This document shows positions 40,612 through 50,880 of a stretch of DNA of 64,000 nt, in pieces. The translations under genes and the position numbers were made by a program. The stretch's first letter is position 1. Every line of letters starts with the position of its first letter. Origin of the DNA: Mesosutterella faecium. Its GTDB lineage: Bacteria; Pseudomonadota; Gammaproteobacteria; Burkholderiales; Burkholderiaceae_F. The notes under the pieces are model-generated. The model did no database searches, was not told where the DNA came from, and saw only the letters and a list, made by a program, of their open reading frames with translations. Location of the stretch: positions 372,001 through 436,000 of the forward strand of contig NZ_JAKZJU020000001.1 of the NCBI RefSeq assembly GCF_022809315.2. The letters run 5' to 3'.

Positions 40612-41361
40612 ATGCAGACCCAGATGCTGGTTGACAAGCTCAACTCGCTGCTTGAAACCGAACGCTTCCATGATTATGCCCCCAACGGGCTGCAGGTCGA
40701 GGGCAGGAAGGAGACCGTCCGAATTATAACCGGCGTCACGGCCTGCCAGGCTCTGCTTGACGCCGCTGTCAGCCGGCAGGCTGACGCTGTGCTCGTTCAC
40801 CACGGCTGGTTCTGGAAAAATGAAAGCCCCTGCATCACCGGCATCAGACGCAGGCGCATCCAAACCGCCCTGCAAAACGGGCTGAATCTGATCGCCTACC
40901 ACCTCCCGCTCGACGCCCACCCCGCCCTCGGAAACAACGCGAGGCTGGCGGAAGTTCTGGGCATTCGGCCCACCGGCCAGTGGGGAGAGATGAGCCTCGG
41001 CTGGAAAGGCGTTTTAAAGAGCGGCCCGATGACGGCCTCCGGCTTTGCCTCCTTGGCAGCCGAAAAGCTTGCCAGGAAGCCCCTTCTCGCAGGTGATCCC
41101 GACCGAATGGTTCAAACGGTCTGCTGGTGCACGGGCGCCGCGCAAGGCTTCTTTGAGGAAGCTGCTGCTCAGGGCGCCGATCTGTACCTGTCCGGAGAAA
41201 TCTCAGAGCAGACATTCCACCAGGCGAGGGAATCCGGTGTCCCGTATCTTGCCTGCGGACACCATGCGACGGAGCGCTTCGGCATCCAGGCTTTGGGCGG
41301 GTGGATTCGGGAAAACCTCGGGCTCGAGGTGGAATTCATCGACATCGACAACCCCGTTTAG
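40612..41361 (+). CDS. NIF3/YbgI-family dinuclear-metal protein
   Basis: A 249-residue homologue of E. coli YbgI (GTP cyclohydrolase I type 2 / NIF3 family). These form toroidal hexamers with a two-metal site. Conserved metal ligands are in VLVHHGWFW (about 62-70), HLPLDAHP, and near the C-terminus GHHATERFG. The cellular role is not settled. GAGG lies 9 nt before the ATG. Its promoter must lie within the start of the neighbouring protease gene. Confidence 0.9.
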   Translation: MQTQMLVDKLNSLLETERFHDYAPNGLQVEGRKETVRIITGVTACQALLDAAVSRQADAVLVHHGWFWKNESPCITGIRRRRIQTALQNGLNLIAYHLPLDAHPALGNNARLAEVLGIRPTGQWGEMSLGWKGVLKSGPMTASGFASLAAEKLARKPLLAGDPDRMVQTVCWCTGAAQGFFEEAAAQGADLYLSGEISEQTFHQARESGVPYLACGHHATERFGIQALGGWIRENLGLEVEFIDIDNPV

Positions 41362-41410
41362 GGGGCTGCGGCCGAATCCAGCGGTCCCGGGCGGAATTCG
41401 CCGCGCGGCC

Positions 41411-42250
41411 TCACTTCCCGGCCCCGGCTTCCTTTTCGCGCTTCTCGAGCTCTGCGATTTCCTCGCGCTCCTGCTCCATGAACGGCTTCGGATTCTTTTT
41501 ACCAAAAATCTGGACAAGCCAGATGCCCGCCTGATAAAGAATCACAAGCGGCAGCGCCAGCAGGATCTGGGAAAGGACATCCGGAGGAGTGAAGATCGCC
41601 GCGAGCACAAAAGCTCCGACGACAACATAAGGGCGGGCCTTTTTCAGGGCCTGCAGCGAAGCGATGCCCACATGGTTGAGCACCATGACGATAATGGGCA
41701 CCTCAAACGTCACCCCGAAGGCGAAAAAGAGGGTCAGCACAAAGCTGAAGTATGAATCAATGTCCGGGGCGAAATTGACCGACTCCGGGGAGAACTGGGC
41801 AATAAAGCGGAAAACAAATCGGAAAACAACGAAATAGCAGTAAACGATGCCCGCTGCGAACATCGCAACAGAAGAAACCAGAACCGGCAGAACCAGGCGC
41901 TTTTCCTGGCGGTACAGCGCAGGCGCCACATAAGCCCAGGCCTGATAAAGCACATAAGGCAGAGCGATCAGGAAGGCGACGAAAAGCGTCACCTTCAGCG
42001 GCACCAGAAACGGCGCGACGACGCCCGTTGACAGCAGTTTCGTTCCCTGCGGCAGCGCGACCATCAGCGGCATGGACAGGGCGTCAAACAGCTGCTTCAT
42101 GAAGGGGGAAAGGATGAAAAAGACGATGATGATGGCCAGCATCGACTTGACCAGCCTGTTCCGCAGCTCGATCAGATGCTCGACGAGAGGCTGCTCGTTC
42201 CTCGGATCGTCTGGGGCTTCAATCGGAAGGTTTTCTTTTTTTTCGCTCAT
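41411..42250 (-). CDS. tatC: Twin-arginine translocase subunit TatC
   Basis: A 279-residue six-helix inner-membrane protein that binds twin-arginine signal peptides together with TatB. The N-terminal cytoplasmic motif PLVEHLIELRNRL, the first periplasmic-loop region, and AYVAPALYRQEKR are typical. The C-terminal tail is Glu/Lys-rich. It is the last gene of the his-hinT-tatABC run, 9 nt after tatB. Confidence 0.96.
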   Translation of the reverse strand: MSEKKENLPIEAPDDPRNEQPLVEHLIELRNRLVKSMLAIIIVFFILSPFMKQLFDALSMPLMVALPQGTKLLSTGVVAPFLVPLKVTLFVAFLIALPYVLYQAWAYVAPALYRQEKRLVLPVLVSSVAMFAAGIVYCYFVVFRFVFRFIAQFSPESVNFAPDIDSYFSFVLTLFFAFGVTFEVPIIVMVLNHVGIASLQALKKARPYVVVGAFVLAAIFTPPDVLSQILLALPLVILYQAGIWLVQIFGKKNPKPFMEQEREEIAELEKREKEAGAGK

Positions 42251-42259
42251 GGCATCTTT

Positions 42260-42910
42260 TTAGCGATAAATGCGGGGGCGGTTCGAACGGGCTCGCGGGG
42301 CATACCTGCGGTTGTTGCCCACGAACTGATGCCGGCTCATTTTCAGTTTTTCCCGAAGGTTTTCCACCTCCGCTGCCAGCTCGTCAACCGAGGGGCCGGA
42401 AATGTAGCGCTTTTCGAAGACATGCGGCTCCTGGGTCGTGTAGGAATCCGAATCATCGTTCCAAGAGAAATCGCTGCTGTCATAGGACTCGCCGGCGCCA
42501 GACCCGGAAGAGCTCTCCGCATCCGAAGAGCCGCCTGCCGCATCATCGGAAAAAGAGTCGATGCTCGTCGCCACCTTGCCAGAAGTGTCTTCGAGCGCCT
42601 TCTCCGCCTCCGTCATGTTTTTCTGGGCTTCCCCCGCAACTGAGTCGACATTTTTTTCAATGTCCTTGGCCGCGTTCTGAACCGTGGAATTCAGATCGGA
42701 AGCCACTTTCTGAGCGTCATCCTTTATTTTCTTCAGCTCAGAGAGCTCGGTTTCGCGATCTATGTCTTCCTTCATCTGCTGAACAAAACGCTGAGCCTTG
42801 CCAATCCACTGCCCGGCCGTTTTGGCAACCTCTGGCAGCTTCTCCGGCCCAAGCACGACCAATCCCACGACGCCGCAGACAACAAGTTCGCTAAAGCCAA
42901 AATCAAACAT
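42260..42910 (-). CDS. tatB: Sec-independent translocase subunit TatB
   Basis: A 216-residue protein with one N-terminal transmembrane helix, the family motif LVVLGPEKLPEVAKTAGQWIGKAQ and an amphipathic helix (about 25-60). A long acidic, Ser-rich low-complexity C-terminus follows (about 110-170, SSGSGAGESYDSSDFSWNDD). TatB joins TatC in the substrate receptor. It lies between tatA and tatC. Confidence 0.93.
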   Translation of the reverse strand: MFDFGFSELVVCGVVGLVVLGPEKLPEVAKTAGQWIGKAQRFVQQMKEDIDRETELSELKKIKDDAQKVASDLNSTVQNAAKDIEKNVDSVAGEAQKNMTEAEKALEDTSGKVATSIDSFSDDAAGGSSDAESSSGSGAGESYDSSDFSWNDDSDSYTTQEPHVFEKRYISGPSVDELAAEVENLREKLKMSRHQFVGNNRRYAPRARSNRPRIYR

Positions 42911-42995
42911 AGATGCCTAAAAATAAAAGAAGACGCCCCCGTGCGGCCCCATGGAAAGGGGGTACGGGGGGCAACGTCCGGCCAGCCCGACGAAA

Positions 42996-43244
42996 TCAGG
43001 CCTGCTTGTCTTTCGCTGCGGCTTCGGCTTTCGCCGCCTCAGACTTCGCCGCCTCGGGTTTTGCCGCGGCTTCGCTCTTGGCAGCAGTCTTTTTGTCGTC
43101 TTCGGTGGCTTCGCTCATGCCTTCCTTAAAGCCCTTGATGGCGCCGCCCAGATCCTTGCCCATGTTCTTGAGCTTGCCGGTGCCGAACACCAGAACAACG
43201 ATGGCAAGAACAATCAGCCAATGCCAGATGGAAAGAGAACCCAT
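42996..43244 (-). CDS. tatA: Sec-independent translocase subunit TatA
   Basis: An 82-residue protein with a short N-terminal transmembrane helix ([18 protein letters not shown]), the hinge Gly/Phe motif, and an amphipathic helix [19 protein letters not shown]. The tail is made of Ala/Lys/Glu repeats ([18 protein letters not shown]). TatA oligomers form the passage for folded Tat substrates. It follows hinT by 12 nt. Confidence 0.94.
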   Translation of the reverse strand: MGSLSIWHWLIVLAIVVLVFGTGKLKNMGKDLGGAIKGFKEGMSEATEDDKKTAAKSEAAAKPEAAKSEAAKAEAAAKDKQA

Positions 43245-43256
43245 GATATTTAGCTC

Positions 43257-43601
43257 CTATGCCTGCTTCCAAGGACGGGGTCCGCCCAGAACATGGACAT
43301 GCAGATGAGGTACTTCCTGACCGCCGTCGCGGCCTGTATTAATGACCACCCTGAAGCCGTTCCTGCACCCCAGGTCCAGGGCAAGCTTTCGGGCGAGACT
43401 TAGCATTTTACCCAAAAGCGCGCTGTCTTCGGAAGTGGTTTCCGCCAAAGAGGTGATATGGCGCTTGGGAATGATCAGAAAATGAACGGGGGCATGAGGA
43501 TTAATGTCATAGAAAGCAAACAGTTCCTCATCCTCATAAATCTTTTTGCTCGGGATTTCGCCGCGGGCTATTTTGCAGAACAGGCAGTCCTCATTAGACA
43601 T
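43257..43601 (-). CDS. hinT: HIT-family nucleotide hydrolase HinT
   Basis: A 114-residue purine nucleoside phosphoramidase of the histidine triad family. The zinc-like Cys pair CLFC and KIARGEIPSKKIYEDE at the N-terminus are typical, and the triad HLHVHVLGG ends the domain. It sits between hisE and tatA, a common Burkholderiales order. Confidence 0.94.
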   Translation of the reverse strand: MSNEDCLFCKIARGEIPSKKIYEDEELFAFYDINPHAPVHFLIIPKRHITSLAETTSEDSALLGKMLSLARKLALDLGCRNGFRVVINTGRDGGQEVPHLHVHVLGGPRPWKQA

Positions 43602-43622
43602 AAGCAGTCTCCCTTTGAAATT

Positions 43623-43970
43623 CTATCGGGCTTTGCGGCTGGCCTTTTCAACCAGGCCGGAAACGCCCTCCCTGCGGGCCAGCTCCGCAACAACATCCTC
43701 GGGGCGCAGCCCATAGCAGGACAGCGCCACCATGGAGTGGAACCACAGATCTGCCACTTCATACACCAGGTGGCTTTTGTCGCCGGAGCCATTGGCCACG
43801 TCCTTGGCAGCCATGATGACCTCCGAAGCTTCCTCGCCGATTTTCTTCAGCATGCCGTCGGGCGCCTTGGAAAACAGCTGCGCCACATAGCTTTTCGACG
43901 GGTCCGCGCCATGCCGCGAGTCAATTGTATCCGCGATTTCTTCCAGTACGCCCGAGCAGTCCCTGTTCAT
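43623..43970 (-). CDS. hisE: Phosphoribosyl-ATP pyrophosphatase
   Basis: A 115-residue all-alpha MazG-like enzyme for the second step of histidine synthesis. The metal-binding [11 protein letters not shown] and the following [10 protein letters not shown] are visible. It is separate from hisI, 2 nt after it. It is the last his gene of the cluster. Confidence 0.94.
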   Translation of the reverse strand: MNRDCSGVLEEIADTIDSRHGADPSKSYVAQLFSKAPDGMLKKIGEEASEVIMAAKDVANGSGDKSHLVYEVADLWFHSMVALSCYGLRPEDVVAELARREGVSGLVEKASRKAR

Positions 43971-43972
43971 CG

Positions 43973-44383
43973 TTACTCTCCCTTCGGCCTGTGATGGTAC
44001 ATCTCTTCCGGGTCCTTGAGCACCGGCGAGTCTTCAACCCACCGCAGGCCCCCGTCCTGCTCGGCCAGCCTGCGGAAAAAGCAGCTCGCATGCCCGGTGT
44101 GGCAGGCCACGCCTCCAACCTGCTCAATCTCATACACCAGAGCGTCGCCGTCGCAGTCCAGATAAATGCCGAACACGTTCTGAACATTGCCGCTTTCCTC
44201 GCCCTTGCGCCACAGCCGCGAGCGGGAGCGGGAATAATACACGCCACGGCGGGTTCTCGCTGTTTCCTCAACAGCCTGCCGGTCAGCCCAGGCGAGCATC
44301 ATGACGCGGCCGCTTGCGCGCTCCTGAGCAATGACCGGCACCAGACCGCGGGAATCAAAGCGAATGTCGTCAAGCCAGCTCAT
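43973..44383 (-). CDS. hisI: Phosphoribosyl-AMP cyclohydrolase
   Basis: A 136-residue zinc/magnesium enzyme for the third step of histidine synthesis. The substrate and metal motifs [29 protein letters not shown] and CHTGHASCF are intact. Its ATG overlaps the hisF stop by 4 nt. Confidence 0.95.
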   Translation of the reverse strand: MSWLDDIRFDSRGLVPVIAQERASGRVMMLAWADRQAVEETARTRRGVYYSRSRSRLWRKGEESGNVQNVFGIYLDCDGDALVYEIEQVGGVACHTGHASCFFRRLAEQDGGLRWVEDSPVLKDPEEMYHHRPKGE

Positions 44384-45159
44384 TCCCGGGCCTCCTCCGC
44401 CGGCAGGCGCATGCAGATGCCGCGGGAAGCCATGTAGCGCTTCGCCTCTTCGATGGTGTATTCGCCAAAATGGAATATGGACGCCGCAAGCACGGCATCG
44501 GCGCCGCCCTTCAGCACGGCATCGGCAAGATGGCTGAGATTGCCCGCGCCACCCGAGGCGATCACGGGGATGTCAACGGCCTCGCTCACCGCCCGCGTCA
44601 GGGGCAGGTCGAATCCCGCCTTCGTTCCGTCGGCGTCCATGCTGGTCAGAAGGATTTCTCCGGCCCCGAGGCCCTGCACGCGCTGCGCCCACTGCACGGC
44701 GTCCAGCCCAGTCGGCTTTCTGCCGCCGTGGGTGTAGACCTCCCAGCGCCCGTCGGCCGTCTTCTTCGCGTCGATAGCGCAGACGATGCACTGGCTGCCG
44801 TACAGGGCCGCGGACTCGCCGATCAAATCCGGATTTAGGACGCCTGCCGTGTTAATGGAAATTTTATCGGCGCCGGCGTTCAGCAGCCGCCTGATGTCCT
44901 CCACGCGGCGCACGCCTCCTCCCACCGTCAGGGGGATGAAGACCTGAGAGGCCACCCCCTCAATGACCGAGAGGATGATATCCCTCGCATCAGAACTGGC
45001 CGTGATGTCCAGAAAGGTCAGTTCGTCTGCCCCTTCCCTGTCATACCGGCGCGCAATTTCAACTGGATCGCCGGCATCCCGGAGATCCACAAAATTGGTG
45101 CCCTTCACCACCCTTCCGGCGGTGACGTCCAGGCAGGGAATTATTCGTTTTGCCAGCAT
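44380..45159 (-). CDS. hisF: Imidazole glycerol phosphate synthase cyclase subunit
   Basis: A 259-residue TIM barrel forming IGP synthase with HisH. The catalytic Asp is at the start ([15 protein letters not shown]), and the phosphate sites GGGVR and ASGGAGN and the second catalytic Asp in [10 protein letters not shown] are present. Confidence 0.96.
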   Translation of the reverse strand: MLAKRIIPCLDVTAGRVVKGTNFVDLRDAGDPVEIARRYDREGADELTFLDITASSDARDIILSVIEGVASQVFIPLTVGGGVRRVEDIRRLLNAGADKISINTAGVLNPDLIGESAALYGSQCIVCAIDAKKTADGRWEVYTHGGRKPTGLDAVQWAQRVQGLGAGEILLTSMDADGTKAGFDLPLTRAVSEAVDIPVIASGGAGNLSHLADAVLKGGADAVLAASIFHFGEYTIEEAKRYMASRGICMRLPAEEARE

Positions 45160-45184
45160 GGCACACTCCCCGGCGGGCTGTCGA

Positions 45185-45961
45185 TCAAAGCTTGTCGTCG
45201 TCTGACACGGGGCCGCCGCCCGTGACGTAGTTCAGCGCTTCCCTGAAGTCGAGCGTCCCCTCGTACAGCGCCTTGCCGAGGATGACCCCGGAGACGCCGT
45301 CGGCCTCCGCCTCCATCAGCGACACCACGTCGCCAATGTCTCTCACGCCTCCCGAGGCGATGACTGGCACTGAGGTCGCTGCAGCGAGCCTTCTCGTCGC
45401 CTCCACGTTGACCCCGCACAGCATCCCGTCTCTTGAGATGTCGGTGTACAGGAAGAAGGCCGGCCCAAGGTCCGCGAATTTCCGTGCGATCTCAAGAACG
45501 TCCACGCGGGAGGTCTTCTTCCACCCGTCGGTCGCCACCCTCCCGTCGCGGGCGTCCAGCGAGACGATGATGGCGTCCTGGAAAGCGCTGCAGGCATTGG
45601 CAAGGAAACCCGGCTGCTTGATGGCGGCGGTTCCGATCACCGCGTAGCGCAGCCCCTCGTCCAGGTAGCCCTCGATCGTATCGAGGTCCCGCAGCCCGCC
45701 CCCCAGGTCAATTTCCATAAGGCCGCCGTAGGAGCGGAGGATCTCGTTGATCACGTCCCGGTTGGCAGAGCGGCCGCTGCGGGCGCCGTCCAGATCCACC
45801 AGGTGCAGTCTTTTTGCCCCCATCTCAGCCCAGCGATAAGCCATTTCAACCGGGTTTTGGGAATAAACCGTGATGTCTTTGTCCAAATTGCCCTGTTTCA
45901 GGCGGACGCAGGCGCCGTCCTTGATATCGATGGCAGGGATGAGGTCAAGCACTTTTTTCAC
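45185..45961 (-). CDS. hisA: ProFAR isomerase
   Basis: A 258-residue TIM barrel catalysing the Amadori rearrangement of ProFAR. The catalytic Asp is in [14 protein letters not shown], and the second Asp region [12 protein letters not shown] and phosphate sites GGGLRD and ASGGVRD are present. It lies 25 nt before hisF. Confidence 0.96.
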   Translation of the reverse strand: MKKVLDLIPAIDIKDGACVRLKQGNLDKDITVYSQNPVEMAYRWAEMGAKRLHLVDLDGARSGRSANRDVINEILRSYGGLMEIDLGGGLRDLDTIEGYLDEGLRYAVIGTAAIKQPGFLANACSAFQDAIIVSLDARDGRVATDGWKKTSRVDVLEIARKFADLGPAFFLYTDISRDGMLCGVNVEATRRLAAATSVPVIASGGVRDIGDVVSLMEAEADGVSGVILGKALYEGTLDFREALNYVTGGGPVSDDDKL

Positions 45962-45992
45962 CTTCAGAGGTAAGAGTCAGAGGAAGGAAAGA

Positions 45993-46634
45993 CTAAGGAT
46001 TCCATTGGAGGAAATTCGAATAAAGCCGCAGGCCGTTCCCTGCGCTTTTTTCCGGATGAAACTGGGTTGCAAAGACGTTGTCCCTCGCCACCGCGCTGGC
46101 GTAAGGCAGGCCGTAGACCGTCATGCCGGCGATGAGGCGGATGTCCTCCGGACTGACGAAGTAGCTGTGCACGAGATAAAACCAGGCTCCGTCCTCGATG
46201 CCGGCCCACAGGGGATGGGCTGCGGCCTGGTAAACCCGGTTCCATCCCATTTCGGGGACCTTCAGCCTCTCGCCCGTCGACAGCCGCATGGCGGAAGCCG
46301 GAAAGCGGATCACCCGCCCGGGCAGAATGCCCAGCCCCTGGGCATGATCTTCCTCGCTTTCCCTGAACAGCATCTGCATTCCAATGCAGACCGCAAAAAC
46401 CGGCTTGGAGGCCAGGGCCGAGCGGACGGCATCCTCCAGACCTGAGGCCTTAAGGTGCCTCATGCAGTCGCCCATGGCCCCCTGGCCCGGCAGCACGATG
46501 CGGTCCGCGCTTTCCACTTCCTTCGGGTCTGAAGAGACCTTCACTTCATCCCCGGACTGCGCGACGGCCTCCAGAGCCTTAGAGACCGACCTCAGGTTGC
46601 CGCTGCCGTAGTCGACGACGATGATTTTTCTCAT
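45993..46634 (-). CDS. hisH: Imidazole glycerol phosphate synthase glutaminase subunit
   Basis: A 213-residue class I glutamine amidotransferase feeding ammonia to HisF. The nucleophile region reads VCIGMQMLF, the oxyanion motif [11 protein letters not shown], and the His/Glu motif TQFHPEKS. Its ATG overlaps the hisB stop by 4 nt. Confidence 0.96.
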   Translation of the reverse strand: MRKIIVVDYGSGNLRSVSKALEAVAQSGDEVKVSSDPKEVESADRIVLPGQGAMGDCMRHLKASGLEDAVRSALASKPVFAVCIGMQMLFRESEEDHAQGLGILPGRVIRFPASAMRLSTGERLKVPEMGWNRVYQAAAHPLWAGIEDGAWFYLVHSYFVSPEDIRLIAGMTVYGLPYASAVARDNVFATQFHPEKSAGNGLRLYSNFLQWNP

Positions 46635-47227
46635 AACAAACCTTTTGTGGATGGAATTATCCCCTTCATGCGCGGATCGGGCTCCACCGCCATCCGAAGC
46701 GCCCGACCGAAGGCCTTGAAGATGCTCTCGGCCTGGTGATGGGCGTTTTCGCCGCGCAGGTTGTCGACATGCAGCGTCACCATGGCATGGTTGGCAAAGC
46801 CCTGGAAGAACTCGCGCACAAGCTGGGTATCAAGTCCGCCGATGCTGGGAGCGGTGAAGGCGGCTTCGAAGACAAGGCCGGGCCTGCCCGAGAGATCCAG
46901 AACCACTCGCGAGAGCGATTCGTCCAGCGGCACATAGGCGAACCCATAGCGCCTGACCCCTTTTTTGTCGCCCAGGGCGGAGGCCAGGACGTCTCCCAGA
47001 GCGATGCCCACGTCTTCGACCGTGTGGTGGCCATCCACGTGAAGGTCGCCCTTTGCATGAACCTTCAGATCGACCAGCCCGTGGCGGGCGACCTGTTCCA
47101 GCATGTGATCAAAAAAGCCGATGCCCGTCTGGATGTCCGATTTCCCGGTCCCATCCAGGTCAAGGCGCACGCAGACTTCGGTTTCCCGCGTTTTCCTGGT
47201 CAGTTCCCCTGATCTGGTCGGATTCAT
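46631..47227 (-). CDS. hisB: Imidazoleglycerol-phosphate dehydratase
   Basis: A 198-residue monofunctional enzyme without the histidinol-phosphatase half seen in enterics. The metal-binding motifs [13 protein letters not shown] and [12 protein letters not shown], and a second set, [15 protein letters not shown], are present. A separate histidinol-phosphate phosphatase must exist elsewhere. It directly follows hisD in a place where hisC usually lies. Confidence 0.95.
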   Translation of the reverse strand: MNPTRSGELTRKTRETEVCVRLDLDGTGKSDIQTGIGFFDHMLEQVARHGLVDLKVHAKGDLHVDGHHTVEDVGIALGDVLASALGDKKGVRRYGFAYVPLDESLSRVVLDLSGRPGLVFEAAFTAPSIGGLDTQLVREFFQGFANHAMVTLHVDNLRGENAHHQAESIFKAFGRALRMAVEPDPRMKGIIPSTKGLL

Positions 47228-47256
47228 GTAGAGTCTCCCCCTCTCTTTGCCGTTTC

Positions 47257-47306
47257 GCGTTCCGCCCGCCGCAGGGCCGGGACGGAACGCTGCCGCTGCC
47301 GGCCCT
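47257..47306 (-). repeat. Overlapping inverted repeats in the hisD-hisB gap
   Basis: GCGTTCCG (47257-47264) pairs with CGGAACGC (47283-47290). AGGGCCGG (47273-47280) pairs with CCGGCCCT (47299-47306). The two stems interleave, so they cannot form together. This is the usual location of hisC, which is absent. Confidence 0.55.
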
Positions 47307-48601
47307 TACTTTTTCAGACGATAGCAGGCGCTGGTCGCGTGAGCAATCAGGTGTTCGCCGCGCGCCAGCACGTCAGCGATCGGAGCGAGAACCTGCGCGC
47401 CCTGCTCCGAAACGCGGATGATGCTCGTGCGCTTCAGGAAGTCATAAACCCCGAGCGGCGAAGAGAAACGGGCCGTTCTGGAGGTCGGGAGCACATGGTT
47501 GGGACCGGCGCAGTAATCCCCGAGCGCCTCGACGGACCAGCGGCCCAGAAAGATGGCGCCGGCATGCCGGAGATGGTCAACCCACTTCTCGGGGTTTTCA
47601 GTGGAGATCTCAAGGTGTTCCGGAGAAATGGTGTCCGCCACCCGGCAGGCCTCTTCAAGATCGCGGGTCACGATGATGGCGCCGCGGTTGGCAAGGCTCT
47701 TCTCGATGATCGCCTTGCGGGGCATGGTCGGCAGAAGACGGTCAATGGACCTGGAAACCTCCTCGGCGAAGGCCGCGTCCGGCGTGAGCAGAATCGCCTG
47801 GGCCAGCTCGTCGTGCTCGGCCTGGGAGAACAGGTCCATGGCGATCCAGTCGGCCGGAGTCTTTCCGTCGCAGATCACCAGAATTTCAGAGGGGCCGGCG
47901 ATCATGTCAATGCCGACGCGGCCGAACACATACCTCTTGGCGGCAGCCACGTAGGCGTTGCCCGGCCCGACGATCTTGTCCACGGCCTCGAGCGTCTTCG
48001 TGCCATAGGCGAGAGCGGCGATAGCCTGCGCCCCGCCAATCGTAAAGGCCCGGGAAACGCCGGCAAGATACGCGGCGGCCAGGACCAGCTGGCTGCGCTC
48101 GCCACCCGGGGTCGGAAACACCATCTCGATGCGGGGAACGCCCGCCACGTGGGCCGGCATGGCATTCATCAGCACGGAGGAAGGATACGCTGCCTTGCCG
48201 CCGGGGACATAAAGGCCCACGGAGTCAACGGCACGGATCCTCTGGCCTAGCACGTCGCCCGCCTCGTCGGTGATGGTCCAGCCCTTTTCCAGCTGGTGCT
48301 CATGGAACACGCGGATCCTGCGGGCGGCCGTTTCGATCGCGTTCTTTTGATCCGGCGGAAGGCTGTCGAAGGCCGCCTTCATTTCCTCGCGGCTGACAAT
48401 AGCCTCGCTCATGTCCTTCAGGTTCAGGCGGTCAAAGCGGTTCGTGTACTCAAGAACGGCCTCGTCGCCCCGCCGCGCAACGTCCTGCACAATCGCCTCG
48501 GCCCTGCGGGTGATCTCCGGGTCCACTGAAGCGTCCCGGGCCACCAGCGTCGAGAACCTGGCCTCAAAGTCTTTGTCTGTTGTCGAAAGTTTCCTAATCA
48601 T
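47306..48601 (-). CDS. hisD: Histidinol dehydrogenase
   Basis: A 431-residue zinc enzyme oxidising histidinol to histidine in two NAD steps. Visible are [17 protein letters not shown], the NAD/zinc region [21 protein letters not shown], the zinc ligands in [10 protein letters not shown], and [12 protein letters not shown] 48601 is chosen because it overlaps the end of hisG by 8 nt and homology begins there; the frame is open nine codons further. Confidence 0.95.
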   Translation of the reverse strand: MIRKLSTTDKDFEARFSTLVARDASVDPEITRRAEAIVQDVARRGDEAVLEYTNRFDRLNLKDMSEAIVSREEMKAAFDSLPPDQKNAIETAARRIRVFHEHQLEKGWTITDEAGDVLGQRIRAVDSVGLYVPGGKAAYPSSVLMNAMPAHVAGVPRIEMVFPTPGGERSQLVLAAAYLAGVSRAFTIGGAQAIAALAYGTKTLEAVDKIVGPGNAYVAAAKRYVFGRVGIDMIAGPSEILVICDGKTPADWIAMDLFSQAEHDELAQAILLTPDAAFAEEVSRSIDRLLPTMPRKAIIEKSLANRGAIIVTRDLEEACRVADTISPEHLEISTENPEKWVDHLRHAGAIFLGRWSVEALGDYCAGPNHVLPTSRTARFSSPLGVYDFLKRTSIIRVSEQGAQVLAPIADVLARGEHLIAHATSACYRLKK

Positions 48602-49235
48602 TCTTTTTTGCCTTACGGATATTTTCAATAATCGGTGACAGTTCGGCCTTCTTCAGGCCCATGGAAATCTGATTCACGATCAGCCTGGAGCTGATCGGGG
48701 CGATCACCCTCACCTCGCGCATGTTGTTGGCCCGCAGAGTCGCCCCCGTAGCCACAATGTCCACGATGGCGTCGGCCAGGCCAGCGATGGGGGCAAGCTC
48801 CATGGAGCCGTAGAGCTTGATCAGATCCACATGAACGCCCTGGCGCGCGAAGTAATCACGAGCCCACTTCATGAATTTGGTCGCGATGCGGATCCTCCCG
48901 CCGGAGCGCACCAGCCTTTCGTAGTCAAAGCCGTTCGGGGCGGCCACGCTCATCCTGCACCTGGCGATCTGCAGGTCGACCGGAATAAACAGGCCGTTGC
49001 CGCCGTGCTCGTAGAGCGTATCCCATCCGCACACGCCCAGGTCCGCAGCTCCGTACTGAACGTAGGTGGGCACATCCGTCGCGCGGATCACCACAATCCT
49101 CAGGTCAGGACGGTTCGTCGCGATCATAAGCTTGCGGCTTTTTTCCGGATCCTCGGCCGGGAAAATGCCGGCAGCCGCAAGGAAAGGCAGCGCCTCCTGA
49201 TAAATGCGGCCTTTGGCCAGCGCCATCGTGATCAT
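48594..49235 (-). CDS. hisG: ATP phosphoribosyltransferase, short form
   Basis: A 213-residue catalytic subunit for the first step of histidine synthesis. The PRPP motif [13 protein letters not shown] is near 160-175, and ALAKGRI is at the N-terminus. The C-terminal regulatory domain of long HisG (about 300 residues) is missing, so it must work with HisZ, which is not in this window. Its start overlaps the murA stop by 4 nt. Confidence 0.95.
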   Translation of the reverse strand: MITMALAKGRIYQEALPFLAAAGIFPAEDPEKSRKLMIATNRPDLRIVVIRATDVPTYVQYGAADLGVCGWDTLYEHGGNGLFIPVDLQIARCRMSVAAPNGFDYERLVRSGGRIRIATKFMKWARDYFARQGVHVDLIKLYGSMELAPIAGLADAIVDIVATGATLRANNMREVRVIAPISSRLIVNQISMGLKKAELSPIIENIRKAKKND

Positions 49236-50485
49236 TCAGACAGTCTCCTGATATTCGCCCCCAGGGCGCTCAACTTCACCTCCATCCGATCATAACCGCG
49301 ATCAAGATGATAAATGCGGTGGACGTCAGACTCCCCCTCGGCCGCCAACGCAGCAATGACCAGTGAAGCCGAAGCCCTGAGGTCCGTCGCCATGAGCTCC
49401 GCCCCCTCAAGCCTGCGCACGCCGTTCACAACTGCCGTATGCCCTTCGACCTGAATGTCCGCCCCCAGGCGCTGAAGCTCAGGAACGTGCATGAAGCGGT
49501 TTTCGAAAATAGTCTCCGTGATGTGCGAAGTGCCCTCGGCAATGCAGTCCATTGCCATGAACTGCGCCTGCATGTCCGTCGGGAAGCCGGGATGCGGCTC
49601 GGTTCTGACCGAGACGGCCAGGGGGCGCCTGTCCATCCGGATCCTGATCCAGTCCTCGCCAGTGCTGACTTCCGCTCCGGCCGCCCGCAGCTTATCGAGC
49701 ACGACGGTCATGTCCGCGGGGCGGGCCGCAGAGAGGAGGACATCACCTCTGGTCGCCACGGCCGCCACGGCGAATGTGCCCGCCTCGATCCGGTCCGAAA
49801 CGACGGTGTGCTCCGCGCCGTGAAGCGCCGGCTGCCCCTCAATCACGATTCGCGAGGTACCGTCCCCCGTGATTCTGGCCCCCATCGCCCGCAGGCAGTT
49901 AGCCAGATCGACCACTTCCGGCTCCCTGGCCGCGTTCTCAATGATGGTCTCCCCCTCGGCGAGAACAGCCGCCATCATGATGTTTTCCGTTCCGGTGACG
50001 GTCACCATGTCGGTCACTATCTTGCAGCCTTTCAGCCTCTTGCTCTGCAGGTCCACAAAACCGTGGTCTATCTCAACCTCCGCCCCCATGCGGCGGAGGG
50101 CCTGGATGTGCTGATCGACGGGGCGCGCCCCGATGGCGCAGCCGCCCGGCAGGGACACTCTCGCCGAACCGAACCGGGTGGCCAGCGGGCAGAGCACCAG
50201 AATGGAGGCGCGCATGGTCTTCACCAGCTCATAGGGCGCGACCGTGCTGCGGATGTCCGACGCCTGAAGTATGACGTCCTCGCCCTCGCGCCGGCACCGG
50301 ACCCCCATGCCGGCCAGAAGCCGAAGCATGGTCCTCACGTCGGCCAGATCGGGCACGTTGTGCAGGATCAGATCTTCCGGAGTAAGAAGGCAGGCTGCCA
50401 GAATCGGCAGGGCCGCGTTCTTGGCCCCCGAAATCTTAACCGTCCCGCAAAGGCGGCTGCCGCCAATGATCTTCAGCTTTTCCAT
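49232..50485 (-). CDS. murA: UDP-GlcNAc enolpyruvyl transferase
   Basis: A 417-residue enzyme for the first committed step of peptidoglycan synthesis and the target of fosfomycin. The catalytic Cys116 is in [15 protein letters not shown], so the fosfomycin-sensitive Cys form is present. The N-terminus contains [17 protein letters not shown] 50485 is preferred over a TTG two codons upstream. It begins the murA-his-tat run, following mlaB by about 100 nt. Confidence 0.95.
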   Translation of the reverse strand: MEKLKIIGGSRLCGTVKISGAKNAALPILAACLLTPEDLILHNVPDLADVRTMLRLLAGMGVRCRREGEDVILQASDIRSTVAPYELVKTMRASILVLCPLATRFGSARVSLPGGCAIGARPVDQHIQALRRMGAEVEIDHGFVDLQSKRLKGCKIVTDMVTVTGTENIMMAAVLAEGETIIENAAREPEVVDLANCLRAMGARITGDGTSRIVIEGQPALHGAEHTVVSDRIEAGTFAVAAVATRGDVLLSAARPADMTVVLDKLRAAGAEVSTGEDWIRIRMDRRPLAVSVRTEPHPGFPTDMQAQFMAMDCIAEGTSHITETIFENRFMHVPELQRLGADIQVEGHTAVVNGVRRLEGAELMATDLRASASLVIAALAAEGESDVHRIYHLDRGYDRMEVKLSALGANIRRLSE

Positions 50486-50584
50486 AACCAACCCAAGTTG
50501 TGTTTCCGCAGCCCGGTCCGGACCGCCTTAAGTTTATGCGCGCCTTGCCCGCGGGAAGGACGCGCGCCGCTGCTCCCGAGTTTC

Positions 50585-50872
50585 TCAGGCCGCTTCAGTT
50601 CCGCTCGCCTGCGGCTGCGGATCCAGCAGCTCTTCAACCTCATAGAGCCTGCACAGATCCAGTATTCCGGCCGGAAGCGCCTTCACGCGAAACGGCACGC
50701 CGGCCTTCTGGCAGCCCCGCTTCCAGTGCAGCAGACAGGCGACCGCCGAAGAATCCCCGCGCTGGACGCCGGAAAAGTCGAAATCCCCGTCTCCGGCCGC
50801 AATGGCAGCGTCACCGGCAGCAATCACCGGCTGAACATTCTTCAGCGTAACGAACGATTCCTTAATTTTCAT
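50585..50872 (-). CDS. mlaB: STAS-domain protein MlaB
   Basis: A 95-residue cytoplasmic STAS protein that supports the MlaFE ABC complex. The conserved motif RGDSSAVACLLHWKR (about 38-52) and an amphipathic C-terminal helix VEELLDPQPQA are seen. It is the last mla gene, 8 nt after mlaC. Confidence 0.88.
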   Translation of the reverse strand: MKIKESFVTLKNVQPVIAAGDAAIAAGDGDFDFSGVQRGDSSAVACLLHWKRGCQKAGVPFRVKALPAGILDLCRLYEVEELLDPQPQASGTEAA

Positions 50873-50880
50873 ACGCCATA

